The notes under the pieces: generated by a model | The model's input: the letters and a program-made list of their open reading frames with translations, nothing else | Database searches by the model: none | What the model was told of the DNA's origin: nothing | Shown here: positions 52,589 to 64,000 of the stretch, piece after piece | Layout: every line of letters begins with the position of its first letter | How positions within the stretch are numbered: the stretch's first letter is position 1 | Origin: Amphiduros pacificus | Taxonomy: Eukaryota > Annelida > Polychaeta > Phyllodocida > Hesionidae | Reading direction: 5' to 3' | Length of the DNA stretch: 64,000 nt | NCBI GenBank assembly: GCA_949316495.1 | Contig: OX439004.1 | Location: 16,094,536 to 16,158,535, forward strand | Program-made: the position numbers and the translations under genes

Positions 52589-53165
52589 ACACCAATTCAA
52601 ACGTACAAATATATACATATATATTTTAGCTACCTTGGTGCCGTTTGGGGCATAAGAAAATATGCCCAATTGCGTAAAGTGAAAGTTGCTTTGTTTTGAC
52701 ACTTTGTGGATACCATTGTGCCCGGGTATAGGCTAAGATACATAAGGAAACTACAGCGACTTAGTATCATCAATAGCTCCCCTGAACGATGTACACAACG
52801 GGTCATCAATACTCCATAGGTGGTAGCCTTCCTTGAAAGACCTTACTAATTTAGTGGGTTTGCTTTATGACCTTTACATTTTATCACCTTCTGACAATAA
52901 AACATAGTCAAGGGCAACGATCAACAGCTATTCACCTTCAGCTCATTCATGGTGCTCCAAGAGAGTGTTGTGTCAAACTACCTTTGCATATCACCACTGT
53001 GCTGAAACATTTCCTTTATTTTTAAGTGTCCAATTTTTTTTTATATAATTTCCAAATGATTGAAATATTTGATTGAATAAGATATTGATGTACGCATGTC
53101 ATAATAATTATTAAATACATAATAAATGTAATTGTAAATTCATCTAAGATCTGATGACATTTCAG
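52589..53165. other. unassigned non-coding DNA
   Basis: Nothing recognised. Confidence 0.4.
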
Positions 53166-53283
53166 ATTTGGTCCAAGGCGACCTCGAGTCCCAGAAAGGT
53201 GGGCCCCCTGGTGGCAGAGATTGCAACTCCGATGACTGTCACCCCAGCTAAGATCAAATCACACCCTTTCCGTATAGTGCTTT
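53166..53283 (+). CDS. candidate internal exon (plus strand)
   Basis: Acceptor GACATTTCAG ends at 53165 and donor GTGAGT starts at 53284. The 118-bp GC-rich interval is open in phase 0, reading IWSKATSSPRKVGPLVAEIA and onward to HPFRIVL, leaving in phase 1. That exit fits the entry phase of the candidate exon at 55985. A second frame also runs some distance, and the interval contains a CTCF-like motif at 53201-53214, so the GC-rich patch may be regulatory instead. Family not recognised. Confidence 0.2.
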
Positions 53284-55984
53284 GTGAGTTTCCCTGTGCG
53301 TCTTAATATCAATGTGACCATATTATGTTAATAAGCTGCAAACTTAAATTACTCATATACAACACTTTTGTTGATGTTTACACTAATTTGCAATGCATAT
53401 AAGGGTACACAGAAACCCCAACATTCTGCAGAAGATAAGTATGAGAGATGGACAAGAACATGGATTCGTGCAGTATTCAGACTGACAGACCTTTTGGTCT
53501 TGGTGAGAACACCTCACTCTACCACAACCAACTAGTAAACCAGAACACGAACCTATGTTTTTTCGAGGCAATACAATACACTATTGGCCTGATAAAGTTC
53601 CAGGCCAATTATGTATTAGTATTGAATATCAACAATTGCTCTAGTCCGTCATGATTTCATCTTGTGCTATCTTTGTGATCAGAGCAATATAATAGATATT
53701 CAATATTCCTATTATTGGCCATTAGTGCCTTTTGAGGAAATGACTGAACAATTAAAAGATTATTTGGCAAAGGCTTATTTCTATTTTTTGTGTTACTCCA
53801 GAAGTTTGCAAAGATTAATTCACATTTGTGAAATTATTTATTAATAAAAGTATTTGGTAACCGAAAACGTGTTTGAATGAATGTTTTATGCAAAGCATTT
53901 AATTTCCTTGTTTGATGAACATTCATTTTTTTCTTACTCATTTTGAGTAAGGCTTGTGTAATTTGAATGAATAAATATTGGTGCAATATTCCGTTATTAA
54001 CGTAGTAACTGCTCCTTCTGAAAATGTTATCACTTGACTAAAAGATAAGATAAGATAAGATAAATATTTATTTTGCATCGACATAAATTATAAATTACAC
54101 AACATTAGCTAAAAGCTATTGGTCGATAAGAAGAGAAGCAACTGCTAGGATTTATTTCATTCTCCTTATACGGCCTTGTACTACTCTGAGACAAAACTAA
54201 ACAAATGCAGAACACAATTCGATAATCGTACAGGACTATGAATTATGAATGAAATATGAGCTAACTATTCTATATCATATTCGAACAAATACTAGGATAA
54301 CATGTTCTTTTGTGATTATCAAAATAACGGGAATAAATATTTCTTTCAGAAAGGGGAAGCTGGAAACTAATTTTTAAACTAAGACCCTCAGATGTCAAGC
54401 AGATATCAAATATATAAGTAAATTATAACATAATTATTAGCACACCATTTTTCTCACCTGGTGGTTCTTGTGTATTGCGAGCAGTGTCTTGTGCCCAGTG
54501 TCAAGTTCTCGTGAAATCATGGAGGTCAGAGGCAATTTTACATTAATTTGGGATATGTTTAAATGATAGGTGTTTATGAAACTGTGATATAATTCTCCCA
54601 GACATCAACCAAAATACACCTTTTTGTGATATGCTGAAATCTATTATATTTTAAAAATTAGATCTATGTGGTCAAATAAATACATGTAACAACTTTTGTG
54701 GCCCGTAAGGCCTATACAAGTAGACAAATACCGATGGAAAACAGGGCCCATTTTGTTAGAAACAATCTTAGGCAATTCTGCCCTTGTGACCTAATGATGT
54801 TACAAAATAATCTCAGATTGAAGACTGTACTTACAAAAGCAGATCTGAGATTTCAAGTTTTTGTTCAAATATTTATGTTAGCGTTCGTTTCAAAATGCGG
54901 GCCCAGTCCTCCTCCGTAAGCTAAATCACTGCAGGAGAATTATAAGTAGGTGTTTATACCAGGTCACTGGTCATCTAATTGAAGTTTGTTGACCAAGTGT
55001 TCAATGGATGATTTAGATTTTAGCAGATGACTGTCTACTTTCAATTGACACTGAAATGTATGTATGAGTGATAACATTTGATCACAAAATTTAACGTATA
55101 CACATTTATATTATGTTTAAAAATGCTAATTTCATGAAAGCTTTAAATATTAGCGTAATATGCCTAAGTTGAAGCTTTAAGACGTCAGGGTTAATTACCA
55201 AAGGGTTAATTACCAACAAAGTAGACCGCGCCTTATGAACACTTACCAGATATTTCTGTGCAAGAAATGCAGTTGTTCAGGACATATGGAAGGCAATTTC
55301 CAATTATTTCCTTATGAAAAGGAACTGTGCTATAAGACAACTGTAAACTTATCTTATCATAAGCAGGAGGTCTCTCCGTGGAATCACGTATTGCTCTCTC
55401 TGTCTGTGACCTTTAAATGCTTCATTTTTTAGGTCTTAAAATATTATGCATCCCACTGTGGCGATCCGATTTCGATCTTTTACTTAATAGTACCTTATGC
55501 AATAAACTGTTCAGTACCTTATGTCAAGTGCCAGTTATTTTCTGTCAAAGATCAGAAAATAGAGTACGCATTCGATCCCGCAACATCCACTAGTTTTCAA
55601 CCTTTATACCCTAATATAAATGTATCGCTAATATAAATGTATCGCTCCATTTTATTTATATACTCGCCCTTGACATCATTAATTTGAATGACAGAAAAAC
55701 GTAAAAAAGGCTCAGTCTCCCTCATCAATTTATGTCTTAGTCAGATATGCCAATCCCATGTCTGACCATGTTCTTTATGACCTATTCCCTCCAATTCTCT
55801 TGCCGGGTTAAATGGGCCATCCTGCCGCCCAATCTCCCTTCACTACCCATGTCCCCACTTTTCCTTTGATAAGCATCGTGTCTGATTCTCACATTGCAAT
55901 TTCATCACGTCATGAGGTAAAACCTTGTGGCATACAAACATAAATCCTTTTCAAAGAAGCAAACCTACCTGTCCTGTGTTCTAG
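53284..55984. other. possible intron, with a retroposon-tail-like segment
   Basis: A perfect 9-bp hairpin ATTGGCCTG/CAGGCCAAT lies near 53583-53609. Around 54040-54065 an (AGATA)n tract adjoins AAATATTTATTTTGCATCGA. Read on the minus strand, this looks like the 3' end of a LINE or SINE with a short-repeat tail, but no reverse-transcriptase frame is present to confirm it. Confidence 0.25.
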
Positions 55985-56050
55985 TTCTTCTGAAGTGGCC
56001 CCCTGGGGAGAAATTCCTCAGTTGGCTTCAAGATACCGATGATCCGGCAG
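55985..56050 (+). CDS. candidate internal exon (plus strand), strong splice signals
   Basis: A pyrimidine-rich acceptor (CCTGTCCTGTGTTCTAG, ending 55984) and a consensus donor (CAG/GTGAGT at 56050/56051) bound 66 bp. Only one frame is open throughout, entering with two bases and leaving in phase 1: LLKWPPGEKFLSWLQDTDDP. Composition and residue mix look like real coding sequence. No family was recognised. It would join 53166-53283 in frame; the next exon is unclear. Confidence 0.35.
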
Positions 56051-58713
56051 GTGAGTCTGAGTTTATTTTACTAGGCAATTGTCTCAGAAAATAAAGCTCA
56101 AACATTTGATGTAAGGGGGCAAGTCTGTCAGAGGCCAGCTATGGTCTGTTAGCAACATTGGGGAGAAGAACCCAGCTGCTGGAGGGCTGGCGGAGGGCTG
56201 GCGTAGCGGACTGAAGTAAGACCCTTCCTGTGTCTGGCCATGGTTCCCTATCTCTCAGGGTAGGCCAAGATGCCGGCCTATATTATGCCGTTCAGATCCT
56301 GCCAATAAGCAGATTTCCTCCATTCAACAATAGAGGCTTACAACAACATTCAGGGCGGGATGAAGAAAGGGACCTGAAAATCCAAACTATCTTACCTTGC
56401 ACTCACAGATGGGAAATAACGATAGTATCTCTAAGGTACAGCGATGCCAGATGAAACACACTCATGTTTTGCTAGGACCTCGGCTTCAGAATAAAACGTC
56501 TCATATATATATTGAGATCCTCTTATTTATTTCAATGTTTGTTCAATGACATCACAACTAATCTTTATGCTTTGTAACACCGCCGATAAAATATATTTTC
56601 CAAATGTTTCATTGTTTAGAATTTGAAACTATTGATTATCCTGTTTTCTTTTAGTCACTGTTCGACTGATGACCATTGGACTGGTCCTTCCAATACAATT
56701 CCCATTCCCAACAGAGGAATAAAGCCTGACGTCGTTATGGTGCCAAGGCTAACAAAATTGCTACAGTTGAATAGACGTTCGTAAAAGAGAATGACTTTAG
56801 TCCATCTTGGTTAAAACGTTGAGTGTGAATCCACAACCTTGTTTTTATTGCATTTTGCATTATTCTATTGTATTTGCCGTTTTTCCTTATGTTAGGTTGA
56901 CGGTTATTACCTTGTGTTTCCCATGTGTGGAAAGGTCAATACAAGGTTGAAGGAAGACTCCCCCCTTTGTCCAAACATAATTTTGAGAAAGAAATCCTTC
57001 ATGTCTCTACATAATACGTATGTTATATAGAAAGAAAGGGAGGAACCACAGCTAAGAGGGAAGATTATGCTTATTAAAAGAGAGATTTAGAATCTCACAA
57101 TGAATATGTAATGTCATTTAAAGATGTCTTCGAATTACCTTTTAATAGTTGATATGGTAACCTCAGTGATTCATTGGATAAGCTCTGACCTTTCAGACTG
57201 TACAATGGTGAAAGCGGGAACTTCATTGATTCAAAAGAGGTTCTATGACTCTTGAAAATATAAAACAATTTAATATATGACCTCTGTCGTACACATTGCT
57301 CAGATTTTGGGCGTCAAATAGATATACAAAGCAATGGACGACATTATGAAAATATAACTTATTAAATAGAGTATATATTTAGACTGAATTTAAAAGTCCA
57401 TAAAGGCTAGGTTTTTTAACCCCTTATTCACTTATTATGCAAATGGGTAAGGGGTCAAACACCTTACACCTTACCTTTAAATTCATTGAACCAGATCCAG
57501 TAATCACGCAGAGAATGGCCAGAAACTTTGACATGGGGAGAATATATCATACATTTTGTTTTTTTTTAAATATAAAGATATACTCTCTGTAATATTCGTA
57601 TATTTGAAAACATGATTTTATCATCATACATTTACAAATTTCTTAGGTTATCTGATATGATTTGAATACTTCCCTGCCTGGCAGTACACATGCATGTCTA
57701 CATGCAGTTATCATTGTAAGTTGTGGGTGGAAGGGGACAGGACTGTGCCAAGTCATATATACCACTACGCCACAGTAAATATCTAGATCCTTTGGTGTAC
57801 TTAAACGTCCATCTCATCAATAAATAAGATATATACTGTCAAGACGAATTTGATTTGTTGGTCATTAGGGTTTTTTGGGGTTGATAACTACCATGATGTT
57901 ATCATGATACATTTCAGTTGTTGACTTCGATGTTATTAACGATTGACTATCATGATTTTTTGGGGTTGTTGACCGATGTATATAAAGATGGTATAAACAT
58001 TAATTTATAAATATCATGAGTTTATAGTGGACGGTATATATATAATGAATGTACAAATTAAAACTTGATTGCAACCGCACCCTTTGTCTGCCAATCTGTA
58101 TTGCAAGGCGTAATAGTACATCAGTGCCAGACTCTGCATTATCTGGTAGTGCAGCCTATCTATAAACACAGGGAAAGTGAAGAGTAGATTACCTTTTTCT
58201 CTGCAGCTGTATACCACCATATCCCGTGACTTCCGAACCTGTATAAATGGTGGGCATGAGATTTTATATAGTTGCGGATGACTGTCACTGATCTCAGCAT
58301 ATATCGTCACACAGGTGGCTGCTTGTCATTGCTAAGAATGTCTACCCACTAGGGAACACAAACTAATCAAAACTCGGATGGCTCAACTATTCTGTTAATT
58401 ACTTAAGAATATATGTCTATAGATGTAAAGTATAAGGAAAATAAATCAATTGTTGGCAAACCGAGTGTTGTTCTCTATAATTATGTGTGTTTATGATGTT
58501 GGCATAACCTTTTCAACTTGACTAGTTTTTTGGCTTGTTGACATATCATTCAGAAATTTGACTTTTGACTTTGCACAGAGAGAACTTCAGGATCACTAGT
58601 TGCTAATTGCTAAAATCGGTATGGTTGAACACACTAGATTATTATGGTGAAGTCTTAAGTCCTGTTTTGACTGGCTGATATTCAAATAAGAAACAGTTTT
58701 TGTGATCTTTCAG
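56051..58713. other. possible intron; competing exon-like pieces
   Basis: A very strong acceptor (TGTTTTCTTTTAG, ending about 56654) is followed by two open frames, one running 43 codons to a stop near 56783. Another strong acceptor (TTTTTCTCTGCAG, near 58207) has a 24-codon frame, but the opposite strand looks equally exon-like there. I could not choose between them. Confidence 0.25.
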
Positions 58714-58999
58714 GAGAAGTCGATGGCGTTAAGATATAAGAATGTCATGATTCTTCACCTCGACCATCCTGTGACTTCAAGTGGTGAATGTTCCAGAACA
58801 ACATGTGCAGCCTACTGGAACTAACTGAAGAACACTTGGCACTTGGAACAAAAAGAAATCACTCATATCAAACTAAATAACATAATATGCGATATTTTGG
58901 TAACGTTAGCTGTGCTGTACATCGAAGATAATTTATGATTTGTCCATAAATGTAGATATTTATTTTAAATGTTAAATAAAGACCAACAACCATTTGATA
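58714..58999 (+). CDS. candidate terminal exon with stop and poly(A) signal
   Basis: Acceptor TGTGATCTTTCAG ends at 58713. Phase 0 is the only long frame, EKSMALRYKNVMILHLDHPV and onward to a TAA at 58822-58824. The other two frames stop within nine codons. AATAAA at 58975-58980 lies about 150 bp after the stop, giving a normal short 3'UTR; the exon end is approximate. The phase does not match the 55985 exon directly, so at least one more exon would be needed between them. Family not recognised. Confidence 0.33.
58975..58980 (+). terminator. AATAAA polyadenylation signal
   Basis: Canonical hexamer downstream of the candidate terminal exon's stop codon. In AT-rich DNA the hexamer is common, so it supports the exon only through its position. 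Confidence 0.3.
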
Positions 59000-59083
59000 A
59001 CATAAGATAAAATGATATGCACAATCTTCGGTCACTCTTTGACATCCTACTTAGGTTAGAGTAAGACCAAACGCTCGCCTTAA

Positions 59084-59513
59084 GTGGAGGTAGAGCTTTA
59101 TTCAAGTAAAGCGGTACAAGTCACACTAGAACACACTCTAGAACACACACTAGAACACACACTAGAACACACTTAATCATTTACTAATAATTACTAATTA
59201 TATAAACTTATACCCAGAACTAAATACCAATAACTAACCCAGTACATAGTATATTTAATGATCAGATAGCTAAGCATATTAATGGTATCATCATGGCAAG
59301 CCCCTAATAGGCCCTAATATTAGGTACCGAGCTGATGGGCGGGAAGGGGGCATGAAGACACAAACCAAACTGACCATACGTGGTAGAAAGGCGGAACCTG
59401 GAGGTGACACCCTGAGGGTACCCACATACCCGCATGCACCCCATGGCGGGGAGCGAACAGAGGTGGCAGCTCCAGGCCTTCTCTAACTCCGGTTAAATAA
59501 ATCTAACCTCCAC
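59084..59513. mobile_element. TTAA-flanked inverted-repeat element, MITE candidate (430 bp)
   Basis: Left end GTGGAGGTAGAGCTTTATT after TTAA (59080-59083). The right end, reverse-complemented, reads GTGGAGGTTAGATTTATTT and is followed by TTAA (59514-59517). About 16 of 19 terminal bases match when one base is shifted. Interior composition differs from the surroundings: a GC-rich right half and a short ACTAGAACACAC tandem at 59133-59172. No coding capacity. TTAA duplications are known for piggyBac and Kolobok-type elements; these termini do not let me assign a family. Confidence 0.5.
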
Positions 59514-59517
59514 TTAA

Positions 59518-60088
59518 ACTTGTATCTTGTTGACACTATGGACCAGTTTAGTTTTTTTGGTGACATGATGCTCCTGTGTTTTACCTTGACATCACCCTCA
59601 TGCACTGAAGATACGTCTAGTAAACTAATTAATATTTGAAAATATCGTAACATGAGCAGTATGTACAGTTAGTTTGGTATATATCAATTTATCATTATTA
59701 TCAATTTTGTTTAATTATGTGAAATGTCAAGATAAAGATTGGTACATCTGTGGCTAGGAAAGCCGTCAAACGCTATGCTATCGCCCACCCCTGTGTGACA
59801 CATTAGTGCATCATCAACGCACTGAATGTGACAAGCCGCAAATAGACAGACCGAAAGGCGCATGTGGAATTGTGCACGCCTACACATTGGCATTAACAAA
59901 TATTTAAAACAAAAAATCAGAAGCGTGAATAAAAATATGTTTGTTAATAAATATATTTGCCTTCTTTCAGCCCTAAGTATATTGGCCTTCTTTGAGCCTT
60001 AAGCTTCAATTTTTGAATAATCATTAATTTTTAGATTTAAGGTTTGTTCAGTCATTATTTTACCAGTTAATATGCTCAATTCCTATTT
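59518..60088. other. unassigned non-coding DNA
   Basis: Nothing recognised. Confidence 0.4.
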
Positions 60089-61314
60089 TCTGTGTACCAT
60101 ACTGGTCTCCTGTTTACCATACTATCGCTGGTCTCCTGTTTACCATACTGCCGCTGGTCTCCTGTTTACCATACTGTCACTAGTCTCCTGTTCACCATAC
60201 TGTCGCTGGTCTCCTGTTTGCTATACTGCCGCTGGTCTCTTGTTCACCATACTGTCACTAGTCTCCTGTTTGCTATACTGCCGCTGGTCTTCTGTGTACC
60301 ATACTGGTCTCCTGTTTACCATACTGTCACTAGTCTCGTGTTTACCATATTGTCGCTGATCTCCTGTTTACCATACTGTCACTAGTCTCGTGTTTACCAT
60401 ACTGCCGCTGGTCTCCTGTTTACCATACTGTCACTAGTCTCCTGTTTGCTATACTGCCGCTGGTCTTCTGTGTACCATACTGGTCTCCTGTTTACCATAC
60501 TGTCACTAGTCTCGTGTTTACCATATTGTCGCTGGTCTCCTGTTTACCATACTGTCACTAGTCTCGTGTTTACCATACTGCCGCTGGTCTCCTGTTTACC
60601 ATACTGTCGCTGGTCTCCTGTTTGCTATACTGCCGCTGGTCTCCTGTTTACCATACTGTCACTAGTCTCGTGTTTACCATACTGCCGCTGGTCTCCTGTT
60701 CACCATACTGTCGCTGGTCTCCTGTTTGCTATACTGCCGCTGGTCTCTTGTTCACCATACTGTCACTAGTCTCCTGTTTGCTATACTGTCGCTGGTCTCC
60801 TGTTTACCATACTGTCACTAGTCTCGTGTTTACCATATTGTCGCTGGTCTCCTGTTTACCATACTGTCACTAGTCTCGTGTTTACCATATTGTCGCTTGT
60901 CTCCTGTTTACCATACTGTCACTAGTCTCGTGTTTACCATACTGTCACTAGTCTCCTGTTCACCATACTGTCACTAGTCTCCTGTTCACCATACTGTCAC
61001 TAGTCTCGTGTTTACTATACTGTCGCTGGTCTCTTGTTTACCATACTGTCGCTGGTCTCTTGCTTACCATACTGTCGCTGGTCTCTTGTTTACCATACTG
61101 TCGCTGGTCTCTTGTTTACCATACTGTCGCTGGTCTCTTGTTTACCATACTGTCGCTGGTCTCTTGTTTACCATACTGTCGCTGGTCTCTTGTTTACCAT
61201 ACTATCGCTGGTCTCTTGTTTACCATACTGTTGCTGTTCTCCTGTTTACTATACTGTTGCTGTTCTCCTGTTTACTATACTGGCGATGGTCTCCTGTTCA
61301 CCATCCTGTCAGTA
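60089..61314 (+). repeat. 26-bp minisatellite, ~47 copies
   Basis: The unit is TACCATACTGTCGCTGGTCT followed by CCTGTT. Variants are CACTAGTCTCGTG and GCCGCTGGTCT, CTCC versus CTCT, and GCTATAC or CACCATAC. The right third (61020-61210) is the most homogeneous (CGCTGGTCTCTTGTTTACC). Because 26 is not a multiple of three but stops are absent, all three plus frames stay open and produce leucine/serine-rich pseudo-proteins. Confidence 0.97.
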
Positions 61315-63802
61315 GTTGTAGTGTGTATTTTGATATAACATACATCAATAATAAGCAGCATAAATTCAAAAACTGATATGTTTCACGAGGTAGCGACATT
61401 TATTAATGCACGGCTCAAGCAAATGTCATTCCTTCAATATGCACCAGAGTTTCATATGGTGTGGGGAGTATACAAACAAATGCCTCATCATCGTTAGTAT
61501 CGATATATTACGCTATCATGCCTAAACAAAATCTTGATCAGTTACTGGAAGGGTTGACTGTTTAGTTTATATGTAAATATGCACTGTATCTCAGTTCGGA
61601 AGAAGTACAGTTTGTGCTCTGCAGTTCATTAACTCGGACAATTGTTTGCTATACGCTGGGTCTGGGTATAAGTGGGACCCCACACATACTTAGCCAGCTA
61701 GCACCAGCACCCTTACCTGTCTGCAGATAACGTTATCAGTTTATATATGTCTGTGTGCTCCGTGGTAGTCCGGGTAGAGACACCCTCCCCATCACCACCT
61801 GGTCAGATGCTCTCTTCATCTTTGCTGCATTCAACCCAACCTCTCAGATGCATCAACAACACGTTGCTTGTTGTGGCATATCTCTCCCTCAGCATCCCGA
61901 TATACAAATAGCACACACCTTCTTATCGATATTCCCATCTTTTTTCAAATACTGAACTGACACATCAGACTGGTGTGGGTATATATAAGGTATAGGGAGG
62001 CCTGCAAAACCTCCCTGAAGCCAATTGCCTCAGTATGGTATGAATAATATATTTAGGGTCTTAGCCTGGGATAACAGGGACTTCCACTATTCTGTTCCCA
62101 GAAACATTACAACCAATCAAAATACCTGATTGCTTAAACAGAAAATGTAGCGATGGCTACAGCTTGTCCGGAAGTCATTTTATATGACACAAAAGAATGA
62201 ATTATGGCACTATCTAGATAACAATGGTGAATTACTTAAATCTAGCCAAGGCTGTTGCTATGAATCACACTTTTTCAGCTCTGTCACAGCAGTACATATT
62301 TATATGTTAATGCAGTCCTCGTTCACCAGATGGCGCCATCATCAGGCAGCAGTAAAGTTGAGAGATAAATACTCATGCAGTATGTATGTAGGACGATGTT
62401 GAATCCTGGGAAGAAGTTGGAGGGGTTCACAGATGCTAATACTACCCCCTTCCGTCCAATCAGGGTCACTCATATCATCAATTATCCCTTGTATTTATCA
62501 TGGATTTGTCACCTCATTTATTCTACTGAGTTATTCAGGTAATCTATGTTGAAAAAATAAAATAAGTTACATGATGTTTAGGCGCACAAAATGTTAAATT
62601 ATCAATCCCAGCTATATCAAATATTGCCATGCGTTTTTAAAAAAATCAGATGTATCCCTAAATCTCTGATATGCAGGTGTTCATTTCTGTCGTGAAATAT
62701 ATCCCATGCGCACAGAGTCAGATTTCATGGCGAGAAATGACACATGATTTATACAACAACGGCATGATTCTCAGAATGCTTAATAAGCACTTTGTTTAAT
62801 CAGCGACTTTTCATTACCAGATTAAAACCCAACCATACTATAGACATGATATTGTTACATGTATTATTTGAAGATGCTGATAACCTCGAGTGATCATTAT
62901 ACCAGGTTTATAACTACAACGATAGAAATGAAGGGAATATATACATGGATGTCAGTGTATTTTAACTTATCTTTATTTTAAAACATCTGCTTACTTTAAA
63001 GTCAGATAAAATTTAATGCAACACTCAAAATCTTACACAGGCAATTGGTTTAATTATTCATCATCTCTTATTAGCAGGCAGAAGATGAAATCATTTGGTC
63101 TTAATAACAGATGCCAGCATGACTCCACTTTGCAAATCCACACTCAATTATTTGTATTCATTCTTCAAAACCACTGTGAAATCTTGCCATTAATCTTTGG
63201 GTTCTGAGACAAAATAATCTGCATCTTTGATTAATCTTTGCATAGTTTAGGGATTACAGCCCTTTTCCAATAGTGGTATCAGGAAAGTATTTATTATCCT
63301 GCGGATTTGTGTAGCAAACTGGAAAGCAAATCACTCATTAAAAGATTAATGTCACGGATCGATATCTCCCCAATGAACATAACATTCATCAATCAAATAT
63401 ACCAACATAACATTTTCTGAAATAAATACATGGAAAGTTTGGAATTTTGGTGATGCAAATAGGAGATATTAGTTCACGCTTATTATGGTAGAGCTTTATT
63501 GAGAAAAGCAGAAAGATGAAAACTGGAATATCAATCATTGCATGTTTGCATGTTAGGTACAAAAGAAATATTAAGGCAATCTTAAACTACTCTCTTGTGT
63601 TCACTGTTTTCAAAACTTGTTTCTATCAATTAGAGCTAAATGTGGCTCCAAAACAATACATGTGTTTCAAATACAGCACTTTTCATTTTTGAATTTTAAG
63701 ATTATATGTCAGGAGCGACGTTTTTATGTAGAATGTCAAAAGTGAAAGAATAATGTTGAGTGTCAAGGTTGATAATTCCAATAGAATGGACAAAAATAAA
63801 AT
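61315..63802. other. unassigned non-coding DNA
   Basis: A CTCF-like motif (13 of 14 positions) lies at 62323-62336. Nothing else was recognised. Confidence 0.4.
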
Positions 63803-63963
63803 TGTGTTTATATAACCCTTTTGTGTTTATATAACCCTTTCAGCAACAAGAGAAACATCAGGTCGACTTTTGAGTAATTTAACAGTGTGAAAGTAGCACT
63901 GACGAGTCGAACCCACAACCTCACGTCCTCAACAGATTCTTTGCTGTTCTAGTGTGGCTGGCC
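63803..63963 (-). mobile_element. SINE family B, minus-strand copy with duplicated tail
   Basis: On the minus strand it shares GTGGGTTCGACTC (box B region), TTTCACACTG, AGTCGACCTGAT and GTTGCTGAAAGGGT with the full copy at 26391-26576. Its 3' tail unit (TGTGTTTATATAACCCTT, plus-strand reading) is present twice in tandem at about 63803-63839. No target duplication was identified. Confidence 0.8.
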
Positions 63964-64000
63964 ATGATAAAATGATTGTTCTGAATTGTACAATTGCAAA

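Noticed and set aside
58207-58310. Exon after the strong acceptor TTTTTCTCTGCAG
   Set aside because: The plus and minus strands look equally exon-like here, and neither candidate connects in phase with a neighbour.
60072-61376. Leucine/serine-rich plus-strand frames
   Set aside because: All three frames of the 26-bp array are open at once, the signature of a stop-free repeat rather than a gene.

Overview
The window reads as AT-rich, gene-poor nuclear DNA of a marine invertebrate. A lophotrochozoan, probably a bivalve or other mollusc, fits best. The reasons are kilobase-scale intergenic or intronic stretches without long reading frames, tRNA-derived SINEs with target-site duplications, spliceosomal-type exon borders and an exceptional load of minisatellites. 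The taxon is an inference from style; no host gene was recognised well enough to prove it.

Left end (236-6356): a complete-looking DNA transposon of about 6.1 kb. It has ~530-bp terminal inverted repeats (TIRs), a 3-bp target duplication (TCA) and one uninterrupted minus-strand gene of about 1510 codons. The predicted protein has N-terminal Cys/His zinc motifs, a middle region with candidate acidic catalytic residues, a FEN1/XPG-like (PIN-fold) nuclease-like region and a C-terminal Cys-rich CXC block. This is closest to what I recall of the Academ superfamily (the XPG-bearing branch). Both TIRs carry a full match to the CTCF core motif. This is the most interesting object in the window.

6.4-27.6 kb: mostly unassigned non-coding DNA with three short-period arrays (22, 45 and 41 bp), one truncated copy of SINE family A, one full copy of SINE family B with a perfect 13-bp target duplication, and a few regulatory-looking palindromes.

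27.6-32.0 kb: a 103-bp satellite, 36 units with exact spacing and internal higher-order repeats. Its degenerate left edge is interrupted by a full-length family A SINE with a perfect 14-bp target duplication.

33.2-36.5 kb: two phase-compatible candidate exons of a minus-strand gene, the first encoding a signal peptide. A CRE/ETS/E-box cluster lies next to it. 38.8-39.9 kb holds a 47/48-bp minisatellite, and 41.2-42.4 kb a possible two-exon plus-strand gene for a small secreted protein.

43.6-52.6 kb: a G-rich 44-bp minisatellite with telomere-like motifs, a long TA microsatellite, a minus-strand family A SINE abutting a 40-bp array, and a 23-bp array. 53.2-59.0 kb: three plus-strand candidate exons, the last with a stop codon and AATAAA, possibly the 3' end of a host gene. 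59.1-64.0 kb: a 430-bp TTAA-flanked inverted-repeat element (MITE candidate), a 26-bp array of about 47 copies, and a minus-strand family B SINE at the right edge.

Apart from the transposase gene, all coding calls are splice-signal inferences with modest confidence. Most short reading frames in this window are chance or are produced by the tandem arrays.
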